From NCBI GenBank assembly GCA_025618425.1, contig CM046847.1, positions 518,634 to 582,633 on the forward strand: a stretch of DNA of 64,000 nt, written 5' to 3'. The notes beneath the pieces were generated by a model, which was not told the DNA's origin, did no database searches, and saw nothing but the letters and a program-made list of their open reading frames with translations. Both the position numbers and the translations under genes were made by a program. Of the stretch, positions 1 to 13,066 are shown one piece after another. Within the stretch, counting starts at the first letter, position 1. Each line of letters starts with the position of its first letter. Source of the DNA: Heliocidaris tuberculata. Taxonomy: Eukaryota; Echinodermata; Echinoidea; Camarodonta; Echinometridae.

Positions 1-443
1 TGAAAATGTTCTACAGTCAAGCAACATAGTATTAGAATTTCAGTTTGAATTCCTCACCTTACCATGTAAAAAACAAACTGAACCAGAATTTGTGTTAGAT
101 GATGAAGATGCATTCTACATCTACATTGGTAGATGATACATCATGTCATAATATCACATACACTGACCTTTATGGTCTCCATGAAGGCTTAACCACATGG
201 CTATGGTTTAGGCTGCCAACCTTTCTATGAAACATGTGGATGATCTAAGGAAGTTTATGGGGTCAAATAATATGGCATTGATCAGATAATTTTTTAAACC
301 CTCATCGCCTATCCTACAGGATATGTCCACGTACATACAACAAGAAATAGATAATCAACAAAAAAATTATTTCTGACCCCTCTGAATTTTACCTATATTG
401 TGCATAGATAACATGCAGACTGATCATGATTAATGAAACTCAC

Positions 444-581
444 CTAGATTTTGATGCTGCTTCATGAAGTGGACTGAACTGCCATAAATCTACAGCATTC
501 ACACTAGCACCATGCTTGATCAAGAGCTGAGTTACTTCAAAGTGTCCATAAGAACATGCATTATGTAATGGCACCAAACCA
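444..581 (-). CDS. TNKS: Tankyrase coding exon 5
   Basis: Acceptor TTTTAG|TGGTTT and donor TCTAG|GTGAGT. It encodes [17 protein letters not shown] through [11 protein letters not shown]. The last exon visible; the next lies left of the window. Confidence 0.96.
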
Positions 582-3500
582 CTAAAACAAAAAAGTAAAA
601 AAAGAACAATTAATTCTTGTCTCTAGCAGGGAGGAAAGATAAGAAATGGAAATATATTTAAATCTTAAACAACAAGTGAATGAGTAAATTACGCAATGCG
701 TAATAAATGTCCCCGCCGGAAGTGCAGATCTGTGGAAATTAACTAGCCTGAACCTTAAAACTTCAGTGAAAAACTTTAGTGAATAAAATAATAATGTTAC
801 TGCATGCAAAAGAAGAGAATACCAACAATGCATGTATACAACTGAAATATAAAACATGAAAACATTATGAACCTTCAGCCATTTTGAATAAATTTGCATA
901 AATTTGCATGAATAATGAATTTCAAAATTCTGTGTAGAAGTTTGGAAGCCCCCACCCAGCCCTATCAGATAAAACAATCGGAATCAAAATCCGATGTGAA
1001 ATAGAGAAGTAGCATTTTTCGTCAATTTTGAATAAATTTGCATAAATTTGCATAATTAATGAATTTCAAAATTCTGTGTAGAAGTTTGGAAGCCCCCACC
1101 CAGCCCTATCAAATAAAACAATCGGAATCAAAATCCGATGTGAAATAGAGGAGAAGTAGCATTTTTCGTCAATTTTGAATAAATTTGCATAAATTTGCAT
1201 AATTAATGAATTTCAAAATTCTGTGTAGAAGTTTGGTAGCCCCCACCCAGCTCTATCAGATAAAACAATCGGAATCAAAATCGGCCAAGAAATGACGGAG
1301 AAGTAGCATTTTCTAACATTTGAGCACACACGGACAGACGGACGGACGGACGGACGGACGGACGGACGGACGGACACACACACACACGCACGGAGCCCGT
1401 TTCATAGTCCCCTCGCGAACTTCGTTCGGCGGGGACAAAAATACTGTAAAAGCTGAAAAGCTGTAATAATATTTCAGTTGGTTTAATGCCCTGCCTAGAA
1501 TAGAAGTAACATTAATTTCCATAATCAATCATACAAAGAAACATGAATAAGGAATAAAAAGGAGGCATGGTCCAAAGAGCACAATTTGATTGTATACACC
1601 TAAATAATCAATTTTAACAAAATGATTAAAATTCAATCACAATATACAAAATAACAGGGAATACACCCTGAATACACTACAAGCATAATTGTGAATGGCA
1701 AAACTAGATGGTATTAAAATGTTTTTGAGAAATACTTACCCTTTGTCTTTGGCATGTACATCAGCACCTTGTTGAAGTAACATCTGTACAATGGAGATAC
1801 GATTATACCCAGCTGCTAGGTGTAACGGTGTTGACTGAAACAAGACAAAATATATACATTTAGTTGACCATCATTTCAAATACAAGAGACTTATCAAAGC
1901 AATTAAGTGAAATACAAATCTTCATGCTCATAATATTACCTGTCAATATTCAAACTCTCGTTAATAGGTGATAACTTTTGTTTTACGATGATATTGGGAT
2001 TATTTGCATGTAACAGTCCTATTTTATCTCCAACTTTCATTTCTTGATTACCTAAAGATAGGAAGACTAGGAATCATGAGGTCCTTACTGGCTAAAGAGA
2101 AAGAAATAAAAATATATCAATAGTAGTGTTAGGGGTCAAGCTTGTCTACCACATGTGCTATTATCAGGCCCCATTTACCAACCACTGCTTTTCTACTTTT
2201 ATATGTAAAAATATCATTGTATGAAAATGCCTTGTACTTAGTTGTCTGTTCAGAATTAAAATCACTCAATCCATCAGTAAAAGAAGTGTTAAAAGCTTGT
2301 GAATGACAAAATTACCCAAGATACCATTTAACATTTTCACATACTCATTAAAAAATGTATATATATCAATATGTCTTAGAATGTAAGAAACAATGAAAAT
2401 TACATATTTTTAAGAAAAAAATAAAAAAATTAGCAAGGCAAAGGTCAATGTTGTTTCTACAAATAACTCAAAAATCAAGGACATCAAAATTAGATAGGTG
2501 ATTAGAAAGGAATTTCATAGCATTGTCACCATATCCATGTATAATTTTAGACAGATTTTCAACATCTACATTCAATAGTTAAATAGTGCCTTTAGTGGGA
2601 CAGCTAGGAATACTTTTATGACATCACTTACCCTCCTTCCATCACAGGCATGGCAGTTCACATTCAAGGGTGTTAGCAAAGACATTAATTTGTCTTCATT
2701 ACCACTTCGGGCTGCTTCTAAAAGCTCATCCTTCTTGTAGTCTCCAGTTAACACAGCCCTTGCAGGTGGATCAGCTAAATCTAAAGGTGTCTTTCCATCA
2801 GTGTTGCGTATATTAGGATCAGCACCATGTTGTAGCAAGACTAGAAAAGGAAATAGCAATCAGAACAAGAATGAAAATGGAACTAAATTTAGCAAAAAAA
2901 ATTTCCATTCAGAGAAGTTTGTAAATCTAGTTTCTCTATCAAGGTCTAAAATAAGTAACATTTGTGTTTACCTCACAAATCAAGATTTCCCATTCTCCAT
3001 ACTGCAAACATCAATTAGTTTGGTCTTATACTCCCCTCCCTAAAGGAAAATTTAGTCTTTATAATTTTCATTTTTGTTAGAAATGAGAATACTTACCAAT
3101 GCAAACATCAATTTTTCCTTTGATGGCAGCTTCATGGAGTGGTGTATAGTTCCAGTTATCTCTGGCATTAGCATCTGCACCATTTCTTAGGAGGATTACT
3201 ACAACTTCTGCATGCCCAAAAGAGCATGCATTGTGAAGGGGTATCAGACCTCCATCATCTCGTGAATGAACATTAGCACCATTCTGTAAGAGATGCTCCA
3301 CTACATCCTTTCGTCCAAATCCTAAACAAAGCAAGAAAAAAAATCATTATAGACCCTTATTGAAATTTAACATTCAACAGGAAAGAAACGATAATAAAAC
3401 AATAGTAATTTCTTTTCCATTAGAGTGGTAAATATGTGGAACAGCCTCCCAAACTGCGTTGTGGAGGCTGACAGTGTCATACATTTTGAAAATAAACTAG

Positions 3501-5033
3501 ATAGGTTCTGGCACAATACTGAATTTAAATTCAAATACAGAGCAGCTCCCCCCAGCTGTGCTGATACCGCCGGAGTCCTATCAGGCTAGCTGTACGAGTT
3601 CCGTGGCTTATCAATCTGGTATTGGCCACAGAGCTGTACAGCCCATGCCATTATGGCTAACAGAGGCCAGGGTAAACACAGAAATACTATGCCTCATAAT
3701 CATCCATTGTCTAATGTTTGGTGGATCTGAAACTGTAGGTTGATAAAATTACAGGACACTTCCGGATCTACGAGCGCAGTGAAGGCTTTTTCGGGGAGTT
3801 CAGACAATACTGAACCTACAATATTAACATTAAAATTAATATTTCACGTTTTGTTTTCGACATTTTTTAATTCTAGGGTAAAAAATGGGGTTTTAATACT
3901 CCAAAGCTATGGTGAAGAGGAAATGAGAGAAGCTGGCTCACAAAGTTCCTAAGATTCTAAAAATGGCCACTATATTGCAGAGCTAGATTAAGTATGGTGG
4001 TGGATCCAGTTTCCGAAAACTTTTCAGAAAATCAACGATAGCAAATAAAATATCAAACAAATATCTGTCAAACCTACATAATGAATGCTCAAAGTCCTAC
4101 ACAAAAAGAAGTTGATGGAATTTTAAAAAGACAATGTATATTTAATACGATATTCCCTTCCGAGTGAACCCCTTCCCAACGACACGGCGTTTTGGTCCCT
4201 TGAAAAAGGTACTGTATTTCTGAACGTGTGAAACCTATGCCATGGAAAAAGACACAACCTTTGTTTCAATAGTGTGGTTTTCATACGCGTAGTCCCACGT
4301 GTATGAAAACCCATTTTAGCCGCTTAACTGTATAGCTGTACACATTCGGTAATACAATCTGTTCGGAAATACAATCCATGACTCTATGTCATGATACGAA
4401 GCATTAGCTTTCAACGGCACTTTGAACAAGTTTCCATGCAATATCCAATGAATTGCTTAAAACGTGGATCTATGTAATATTGGACAATACTAATAGGGAT
4501 TATCGTGAAATAGGAAACCAACATGAACATGATGAAGCACTTCATCAATTTAATGCCTCAATCATGCCTCATGGCGCCATCAACATGACATGTCCATGAT
4601 CACACACATTTTTGTGTTCTCTTTCCCCCTCCATGACAATTGCAATATTATAAATTACAGATATTTATGTTGGTTAGTACTATTTGATGCATATTTTGCT
4701 TGAAATACAATGGCAAACTTGACAGCCTTATTTTTGTTAAGCGTTCGGACACACAACCCCCCGACCGTCCTATTGCAAACGATTCTGTGAATAGAACTTA
4801 GAAGAAGTCTGACGTCAGACTCGAGTTACCGTACCTGCTGCGAAATGTAAAGGAGAACTCTTTCTCCCTGCCGTATCTCTTGCATTTATGTTACTTGACG
4901 ACACAAACTTCTTTACTCTTGTAAGATCTCCATTTCTACACGCCTCAAACAGCTCACGATTCGGTTCACTCAGGGCATGCTGATTGCTACTGCCAGGCAA
5001 AAATGACGACAAAGGTATTCGTCTTGTCGCCAT
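444..5033 (-). CDS. TNKS: Tankyrase, 5' part of gene (five coding exons; continues beyond the left edge)
   Basis: Tankyrases are poly(ADP-ribose) polymerases whose ankyrin-repeat clusters bind client proteins such as axin and telomere factors. Five exons join in phase: 4835-5033, 3097-3321, 2632-2840, 1740-1834 and 444-581, giving 288 codons plus two bases. The protein reads as a short N-terminus, then the tankyrase signature [11 protein letters not shown], then ankyrin repeats with the typical TPLHEAA, PLHNACS and LLQHGAD motifs. All belong to the first ankyrin cluster and the start of the second. The remaining ankyrin clusters, SAM and catalytic PARP domains lie outside the window. The N-terminus is short and lacks the His/Pro/Ser-rich region of vertebrate TNKS1, so it resembles TNKS2. 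The start ATG at 5033 sits in a good context (AAAATGG). Family assignment is very secure. Confidence 0.97.
705..1437. repeat. Inverted-repeat-bounded element with three 144-147 bp tandem units and a GGAC microsatellite
   Basis: Three direct copies of a unit starting ATTTTGAATAAATTTGCAT lie at about 881, 1025 and 1172, ending near 1312. They are followed by a (GGAC)n and (CA)n microsatellite at about 1330-1390. TGTCCCCGCCG at 706 is mirrored by CGGCGGGGACA at 1427, so the whole may be one non-autonomous element in tankyrase intron 4. The boundary call is tentative. Confidence 0.6.
1740..1834 (-). CDS. TNKS: Tankyrase coding exon 4
   Basis: Acceptor TTTCAG|TCAACA and donor AAAGG|GTAAGT. It encodes [17 protein letters not shown] and [11 protein letters not shown], an ankyrin repeat. 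Ends in phase 2. Confidence 0.96.
2632..2840 (-). CDS. TNKS: Tankyrase coding exon 3
   Basis: Acceptor CTAG|TCTTGC and donor GGAGG|GTAAGT. It encodes [17 protein letters not shown] through [15 protein letters not shown], the linker between ankyrin clusters 1 and 2. Ends in phase 0. Confidence 0.97.
3097..3321 (-). CDS. TNKS: Tankyrase coding exon 2
   Basis: Acceptor TTTAG|GATTTGG and donor ATTG|GTAAGT. It encodes [18 protein letters not shown] through IKGKIDVCI, nearly identical to vertebrate tankyrases. Phase 1 on both sides. Confidence 0.97.
3408..3600 (+). mobile_element. LINE reverse-transcriptase C-terminal remnant
   Basis: The plus strand reads [19 protein letters not shown] and then a [13 protein letters not shown] tail. 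This is the usual C-terminus of CR1/L2-type LINE ORF2 proteins (RVVNxWNSLP...V...FKxRLDKFW). It sits antisense within tankyrase intron 1 and is 5'-truncated. Confidence 0.7.
3994..4400. repeat. Dispersed repeat, copy A
   Basis: Nearly identical to 37582-37910 plus 38405-38475. Both contain the steps GTGGATCCAGTTTCCGAA, AAAAAGAAGTTGATGGAAT and TTCATACGCGTAGTCCCACG. Lies in tankyrase intron 1. No coding content was recognised. This copy lacks the MITE found in copy B, so it serves as the empty site. Confidence 0.8.
4835..5033 (-). CDS. TNKS: Tankyrase coding exon 1
   Basis: Contains the start codon and the [11 protein letters not shown] and [13 protein letters not shown] segments of the first ankyrin repeat. 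The donor is CAG|GTACGG, leaving phase 1 after 66 codons. Confidence 0.95.
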
Positions 5034-5070
5034 TTTGTCAATCGCTGCACTCCATCCACTAGCCTGCTAG

Positions 5071-5103
5071 TATGGCAAGCCATCGGGGTCTACCTACGTC
5101 TAC
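5071..5103 (+). repeat. Left terminal inverted repeat of the 7.4-kb element
   Basis: 33 bp matching the reverse complement of 12425-12457 at 32 positions. Preceded by the TGCTAG target duplication. Confidence 0.88.
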
Positions 5104-5280
5104 TAGTACGCGTACCCAGTAGACGTCACGTAAAACCAAACGGTACGTCACGTCTACTCGTTACGTGACGTGTACCCAATTTCGTGTACTCTGTCGTGAC
5201 CTTACGTCACGTCACGTCTGTTCAATTATGTGTGCTTTGCTCAATACGTCACGTCTTCTTTGAAATGGTCTAATTCCAGG

Positions 5281-5313
<33 letters not shown>

Positions 5314-8300
5314 GAGACCGCTTCTTTTTTCTACATGGGGGATGTAGGATATGAGAGTTTGGGAAGTCAAATCCCGATTATCAGGATTCCCCTCTTTGTT
5401 ATGAAAATGGATGGCTCTATCATGATCAAGTTCAGGGGTCGCTGAACCGGGGGGGGGGGGTGATCTAGCTAGGGATTGCAGGCTTCCCCTCCACACACAT
5501 ACACGCACACACACTCCCCTTTGCTTATATTAATAATAACATATTATGCTCTTACTCATGCTCAACCTCCTGCCCCCACTTTTCGAACGCTCTGTGGCCC
5601 GTGAACTAATAATTATTATGCGTGTCTTTCCACGTATACCAACATCGTTTACAGGCCTAACCAACTTGATATTAGGGCGTCCTATTTCGTTTCAAGCCTT
5701 TTTTCAAAACATGTATGCTGCGGTTTGTGGTCTGTTATCTTCACTTTTGCATAAACTGAAAATGAGGGAAAGGTAACCGTTTCCTTTGTTTTCACAATAG
5801 AAGATCGGACAGGCAATCACTAAAAAAGAAGAAAATGAGAAAAGAAAATTATATTTTGTACTTGCATGATAGCCCTCTTGCCCTCGAGTTTGGGGGCAAA
5901 AACGATTTCCCCTCCCTTCCCCAATGATGGGCCCCCTCGCAAGAAAACAGAAAAGGATAATTGCATGTAATAATTTTCCATTACAACGATGTATAGGCTT
6001 AATAAGCTTATTAGTGCTCTAAAATGCAAACTTTCACCAAAATTTTCTCACACGGACACCATCCTCCCTCGTGTATTTATAGACGCAATGTAGCAGATGC
6101 TTGCTTCCATTTATCGGGGGAAGGATTTTGCCCCCACTCCACGACAATCAAGCTTATGCGATCAGCTTTCTAGTACTCTAAAAGGTGAGGCTTCATCATT
6201 CTAACCCCCCCCCCCCTTTTTTTTTTTTTTTACTTCCGGCGCCCCCGAAGGGTTCTAGCTTATTTCATTTATTTATTATGTTTGTTTTTCTTTTGGGGGT
6301 GGGGAAAACACTCTGAAGGCCCACCTCAAAAGCTTACTACTTGCTCACAGCCCTACCCCATACCCCCCCCCCCCCCCCGCCTCCCGAAGAAGCCCATTCC
6401 CCTATTCTCCTATTTTTTCATACATATATATTTCATGTCATTTTGAAAGTGGAAGATTTACAAATTTATCCCCCCAAAAATGCAAAACGTGAAGCACGCC
6501 TATCATCCATTGTTTTCCATGGGGCCACTCGTTTTTCCGTAGGTTCGTTTTTTCCGGAGGTTCGGGTTATTTTAAAACCTGAAAACTGAATGTACACAGT
6601 ATACCCCTCTATGACGGGGATCCGGACCGCAATTTTTTTTTGTCAGGATTTGCGGGGCCGGCCTTATATAGTGAACAAATTCGGAGGCCGCAGAACGGGA
6701 AAGGTGGGGGGGGGGGGCTATGGGGCTGAAGCCCTCCATGTTTACACCCTTGAGATTCGTTTCATTATGCTTATCAATACCGTGGAATTCCAATAAAACT
6801 CTGAATCCCCCCTCCATTAAAAAAAAAAAATCATGCATTATATTTTCCACTCATTGAAACAACATCATTTAAGGTGTTAACAAACTTGATATTAGTGCGC
6901 CCTTAGAAAGGTTTACTGCAAGACTATATTTCTGAAAGCATGCCTGTTTCTGGTTTTATATATGTTCATTGTTTAAGGGAATAAATAACAAGTAATCACA
7001 AGAAAAAATAATCACATTTTGTATGTGCATTGGTACGTCGGTGCAGCCCTGCATTTTTCCCTCTGCCACTTTTTGTATTGTCCTATTAAAATTTTCTCTT
7101 CGTCTATTGTTTTCCTTGTTCATTTATTCCCTTCCCGTCTTCTTTTGATTTCTCTTGCTTTGTTCATGTAAAAAAAAACCGGACGTGTGACTCGAACAGT
7201 GTGGTGGGGGTAATCAGAAGGACCCTTTCGATGGACAATCAAAATTGAGCTGGATTAGCGGGGGGGGGGGGGGGAATGAATAACTGGATGAAACCTAGAG
7301 GAAAAAGTTCAGCAAAACTCCCGCTATCATGAATGGCCATGCACTGCCAGACATTTTATATTGCGGCTGATGCCCGGATGCCCGCTAGACGCCCCCACCC
7401 CCTCCCTCATTGAGCGAGGTAGGCCTAGGTTGGAAAGGTATCAAACCCAATGCACTCTAGCATAATAATATAGTCACGGTAGTATAATGTCGCACGTTAT
7501 CTTAAATGGTTGCTTGTACCTGACAAGTACCCCCCCCCCAAAAAAAAAATAAATAAATAAATAAATAAAATAAAAATAAATAAATAAATAAATAAAATAA
7601 ATAAATAAATAAATAACTAAAATAAAATAAAAAAATAGGGGTGAATGGAGGAGGGCAGAATTGAATGGATCAGTAGGAGAACTTCAATATTAAAAAAAGT
7701 CAGGGGATAAATATCAAGCATGATTCCACGTATTACAAGTGACATCTGGATGACAGTGTTGGGCTACAACAGTGATAAGACCCCCAGCCCCCCCCCCCCC
7801 CCCCCCCCGCTCCGTGGGCCATGTTATGGGATACACTCCTCCAACACAACTCGCCACTCCTGCGCTCCACTTCATTGTAACGGAAGCCCACAAGGGCCCC
7901 CTCCGGGTCCTCACCCGCTCTACATCTTTCTATAACCACGCCTAATATAATTATATAACCCTTCCTCCCCCATCCATCCCGGATGTATATTGCATTGTCT
8001 TATCCTCTGATGTTCTTTTTAAAGGCCCTCTCATATAATGACACACATCATAGGGATTTCAAAAATATAATTTTTCAGGGTTGGAGGAGAACCCCCCTTC
8101 TACATCCACACCTAGGTGTATATGCAGTTTTCTACTATCAGTTTTCTTTTCAAACTAGTAAAATTCGTGCATCATTTACCTCTCTTGGGTTATAACAAAT
8201 GACATTGTAAAGCGCAATGAAGTATTCACGGAATACACTATATAACTGAAACATAATTCTATTCTTATTATTGTTATTTTCATTATTATTATTTTTTTTT

Positions 8301-8699
8301 AAATTATTATTATTATCATTATTATTATTATTATAATTTATAATCTCAAAAAATTCGTGGGAGGTGAGAGATGAATCTAAGACAAGGACAATTACCCCCG
8401 CCGGAAAGTTACCCCCTAGCGCATTTAGCCCTAGGTATCCCAACGACAGCCTCCCTCCTCTCCACCCCCTCCCCTCCCAAAGGGGCTGGGGGCACAATAC
8501 CCCCACATTTTCAAGTAGATTCAGCCTTTTATTGTCTGATAAGTTACTGTTTTGTTTATAAGTACCCTCCCCCTTTCCCCTTCTTATAAATGCCTCTTAT
8601 CACTTCCAATGAGCTAAGCCCACTTCCTCTTTTTATAATGCCCCCATCCCGCTATTGCGCAATTTTAAAATCCCAGTGCCGTCACTGAACACTGAATTT

Positions 8700-8960
8700 C
8701 AAACTGAAAAAGTGAAAATTCAGATACATTTATAAATTTTTCTTTCTTACATTGTTTTAAAAATGTTAAAGAAAGGAGGAAAACTAAAATAACAGACCAA
8801 TAAAAGTTTGAGTAAAATCTGATTAGAAATGAGAATGCTATGAATTTTTCAAAGTTGTAATCACTCAAACACAATTTGGCAACCGACTCCGTGACGTTTC
8901 TTGTGAGGTCCCATCCCATTTGCCCTGCAGTAGTAAAAAAATAAATTTTCTGCTTTTATG
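8700..8960. mobile_element. MITE-family fragment
   Basis: Shares AAAGTTTGAGTAAAATCTGA, the AGTTGTAATCACTCAAACACA step and the TTGGCAAC motif with fuller copies at 14317-15700 and 62001-62520. No clear ends could be fixed. Confidence 0.55.
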
Positions 8961-11733
8961 CAAATCAACTAAATACCAGGGTGAAATTCCTCTTATATGT
9001 AGCTATTTGCGAGCGACTACAAAAAAATTTGGCCTCTATGTTTGATTAAAAGGTTTTTTTTTTAAAGGTCTACATGACTGTTCTTTACAATAATGCATAA
9101 GCTACTGATTTGTTTGTTTCAAGTTAATATCATAGTTTATCTCAGTGAATAATATACAAGGACTTTCAAATTAGCTCTCAGACTGTTGGGCTCGACACTT
9201 GCCCAGGCCTGTCATATAAGCCGAGGAAAGGGGGGGGGGGGAGGGTGGGGTGGGGGGGGGGCAGAGAATGGGGATTTGTAGTTCCGTGACTTCGCTCCCT
9301 TGCAGATTAATATAGATGCAGTGTTTTTCCACTTAACTAACACGATAAAAACTACCTTCGAAAAATAAACCCTGGGGCAATTTCAAAGGCCTATTGTACT
9401 GCCCATAGAAATCAGGTTCGGATTACGTAATACGCCATTGTATTGTTCGCACATTTCTAAAGGTGATAGACAGGGCTATTGAAATTGTCTTGAGTTTATT
9501 TTTCGAAAGTAGTTTTATCTTTTGACAAACATGGCACAATATAAATGGTCACTATTATTATTATTTACAAATCCCGTATACTACAAGGCCCAAAAATAGA
9601 ATGGGTAACACCGGCTTTCCGCCCACTCGCAAGGAAAAATGATGTGACATAAATTATTTTACAGTAAAAAAATGGAAAATATTTATATTTTCTAGTGCTC
9701 TGATTTTTTGTTTCTTACTCGGTCTCTTCACCATTCCCTCGCGTATTAATGAGGTAGTGTTTCTAAAGACTGTTCTGTAGAAACGCAGTTTAAGTCAAGG
9801 CCTCGGAAGTAAGGGGCGGGCTATACTCAATTTGCCCCCGCCCATAGCGAGACAAGAACCTATATTGCACTTAATAATTTGCAGTAAACAATGAATAAGC
9901 TTTCCTTAAAGGTAAAAAGTACGAAGTTTTATGGAGTTCAACAGCCCAAAATATCAATAATCTTACTAGGTAGCTATAAGCTCCCTCTTATTTTCCGGTA
10001 TGTCTTCGGGCGGCCGCGTGGGGCGGGGGGGGGGGAAACTTTCCTCTTATATTGCCCCCCCCCCCTCCATCATGACAATAAATTTTGCTGTATCGCGATA
10101 AAAAAAATTTTTAGTGCTCTAAAATAAAGAGGCAAAATTTAACCATACCAAAACCAAAATTTTCTCACAAATCATGGTCCCCACGCTCCGTTACATAATA
10201 TACTGGTGATGAAACAGCACTGGAAACAGTGCCTATGTTGATATAATCCCGGTGGCGTAAAAGGGAGGGGGCAGAAGTTTAACTCTATCAGTTAGTGGGC
10301 TACAAAATAGTTTTGCCCCCTCCCAAACACACACAAAACCATAATTTTGCAGTATGGCAACATTGAAAAAAACTTAAATTTTTTCAATAGATGAAGTACT
10401 TATTATCGCGTACTATAGAAACTCAATCTATATAGACCACGATTTTGTGGGACAGAGGCTCGATCTCTTCTATATAAAAAGGGGTAGGGGAGAAGAAGGA
10501 TCGATGCTGATGATGATTTAAACATCAATTGAGTGAACATAATATGTACATTACCATGGCGGGGGAACCGGGGTTCGGCAAGGGGCTCGATGGGCCCTCT
10601 GCCGATTTCCGAAATCAAGCAAAGTGTCCTTGCTTTGACAAAAGAAAATCTCCTGAGTGAACAAATGCCCCTCCTGTCAATTGCCAATCCTGTGATAAAT
10701 TGTCCCTTATTTATCTGATTTAGACTGCTGCACTGAGAAAATGATCTCTCTTAATTTATAATATAATAATTATAATTATAATTATAATTTGCGTGTGTTC
10801 TTGTTCCATCCCAGCAACAGTCACATCCCCGCCCCCCCCCCCGCCCCCTCCCTGTATAACGTACGAACGTTCAGTCTTTAAAAAAATAATTGTTTTATCG
10901 AATACATTGAATTTATCAACAGTCTTTTCACTAACGCCTTTGCGACTAGAATATCCATTAGGCCTGTGTGACATTGACAGCCGATACACCCCCGGCCTTA
11001 GTATAGGCCCTATGACGAAATTTAGTGGAATCTAGCTCTGCCTCCACATGGATTACAAATCTTCTATGCTTTTTCAAAGTTCAAGTAGATAATGCCAAGG
11101 AGTGTAACAACCCATGAAGAAGATTTTTTTTCTTTGTTAAGAAAACAAACCGTTTGTTATTTTACACTATTTTTTTTTTCCTTCTTCTTCTTCTTCTTCT
11201 TCTTCTTCTTTTTTTTTTTTTTTTTGGAGGGGAGGGGGTTCACATTTTTTCGCTGGGGAAGGGGGGGGGGAGGAGAACGAGTATGTCTCGTTTCAATGGT
11301 TATAGCAGATAACTCCTTGGTTATAGCATGGGAATGTATTAATGTAACTAAGATTCCCTGGTTATAGCAATTAAGGATAGGCAAGCCATCTCCCCATTCA
11401 TGTATTAGTACCCCTTATGCACTGGATATCAGCTGGTTAACCCTTTGGGTAAACAGGCGGCCTTCCAGTGGTCATGACGAGTCCACAAGAGGTCATGACC
11501 CTTAATTGCACAACAGATGGAGGATAAGAGCGTGAATAGTGTCCATGCAGTAGAAGTTTGTATACTTCAATTGCATGCACTATATAGCTTTGACTATATA
11601 TAGTAAACATGAGCTGTACATGTGGGGAGTTCTCACTTGTTTTTCTTTCCTCCGCGCATTACATGGTATTTATGGATAAACTTTATACATTAATTTCATC
11701 ATGACAAATTTTTGTGACAATAATAAAAACAAT

Positions 11734-11734
<1 letters not shown>

Positions 11735-11788
<54 letters not shown>
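11735..11788 (+). repeat. (AAT)n microsatellite
   Basis: Uninterrupted AAT trinucleotide repeat of about 18 units, then degenerate AAT/GAT repeats to about 11880. Confidence 0.95.
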
Positions 11789-11789
<1 letters not shown>

Positions 11790-12424
11790 CAATGATGAAG
11801 ATGATAATTATGATAGTAATAACAACGATTATAATAATAAAATAAAAATGAGTAGTAGTAGTAGTAATGACAATAATAAACCAACTCTGCACAGTTTATA
11901 CTTTACTTTGATTTTTGCTAGTTTGCTATAAAGAGTGTAGGCCTACTACTACTACTCTAAAAATTTATAAGACGAATTAATAATCAGTCACCAACAGAAA
12001 TATATTGAACACCCTGAGCCCCTGCCAAGCCCCATACTTCCCTTATTGAACAATATTATTAACGTACATGGTTTGCTTTATTGACAAAAAAAAAAACAAA
12101 AAAAAAAAGAAAGAAAAATCCTGGAAATAGACTAACTCTTAGCTGACGTCACGTAACGACCAGAGCACACGTAATTGTATAGACGTCACGTAATGACTAG
12201 TCAAGGTACACGTTACTTAAATGACAAAGCACACGTTACATTAACTGACGCTTCTGAACCCTTTGGCCACCTATGGCCGGAGGGGTCAGTAACGTCTGTA
12301 AAAGTAAAGTACACGTACCCTTAAACACACGTGACGTGATGACCAAAAACAGTACGCGTACTGAATACTGGCTTCTGATTGGTCAATATAGGTACGTGTA
12401 TCGAAAATCAAGTACGCGTGGTGA

Positions 12425-12457
12425 GTAGACGTAAGTAGACCCCGATGGCTTGCCATA
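12425..12457 (-). repeat. Right terminal inverted repeat of the 7.4-kb element
   Basis: Reverse complement of the left terminus with one mismatch. Followed by the second TGCTAG copy at 12458-12463. Confidence 0.88.
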
Positions 12458-13066
12458 TGCTAGCGCTATACACCGGGTACTACATGTACAGTACGTACGC
12501 GTATAATTATGATGTGTGTGTAGAATATGGGTATGTGCTGAGGAAGTAAGACAGTTCTTCATCAACTATATAGTTGCCAATTGGAACGGGAGAAACGTGA
12601 TAACGATCGGTACCGTGATGTTATTTTTTAAAGTATTCTTTTATTCATTTTTTTTCCAGTGAAATCAACAGTCTATACAAAATAGAAATATTGCAATCAT
12701 GAATAAAGTGTTTACAGAATCTTTTACAATTTACAAGTAAATGTACCACATTCATGGAACTTGAGAACAAAGAAATTATACATAGTAGTTAGTACTTGTA
12801 ATTCACTTATTATCTCAGCTTATACATATATAATAACTGAGAATATACCTTAACTGTTCCTTTTATGTGTTTTTTCACTGAAAGAAAAATTCATAAAAGA
12901 TAAAAGCAGAAAAAAGAAAGGAAAAATTAAATATGAGGGAGAGAAAAAAAAGAGAAAGGATAGACACACAGCACATCCACAATACCTCCCCCTTCCAGCC
13001 CAGCCCCCTCCCCCTCCCCACCCTAATTCCTGAGTACCCTTCTCCGCGTGAGAATCTGCAGACAAC

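Larger units (their letters stand above)
5104..12424. other. Interior of the 7.4-kb element: no recognisable gene
   Basis: Non-coding-looking DNA full of homopolymers and microsatellites: poly-T at 5281-5310, poly-C/poly-G runs of 10-18 (for example near 6365, 7261 and 7791), AAATA repeats at 7543-7640, a TTC/poly-T block at 11169-11225 and AAT repeats at 11735-11788. A MITE-related segment lies at about 8700-8960. Frames present here are low-complexity and show no family signature. Confidence 0.7.
5071..12457. mobile_element. 7.4-kb TIR-bounded DNA element next to the tankyrase start
   Basis: The left end (5071) starts TATGGCAAGCCATCGGGG; the right end (12457) is its reverse complement, with 32 of 33 bases matching. 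A perfect direct repeat TGCTAG flanks it at 5065-5070 and 12458-12463. Both ends continue into subterminal stretches rich in alternating ACGTCACGT and TACGCGTAC motifs (to about 5220 on the left and from about 12130 on the right). No reading frame inside resembles a transposase, so it is non-autonomous or a shell holding later insertions. A 6-bp duplication is known for Polinton, Dada and IS3EU elements, but the superfamily cannot be assigned. Confidence 0.85.

Noticed and set aside
11683..11931. Poly-Asn and poly-Ile frames
   Set aside because: AAT microsatellite translations.
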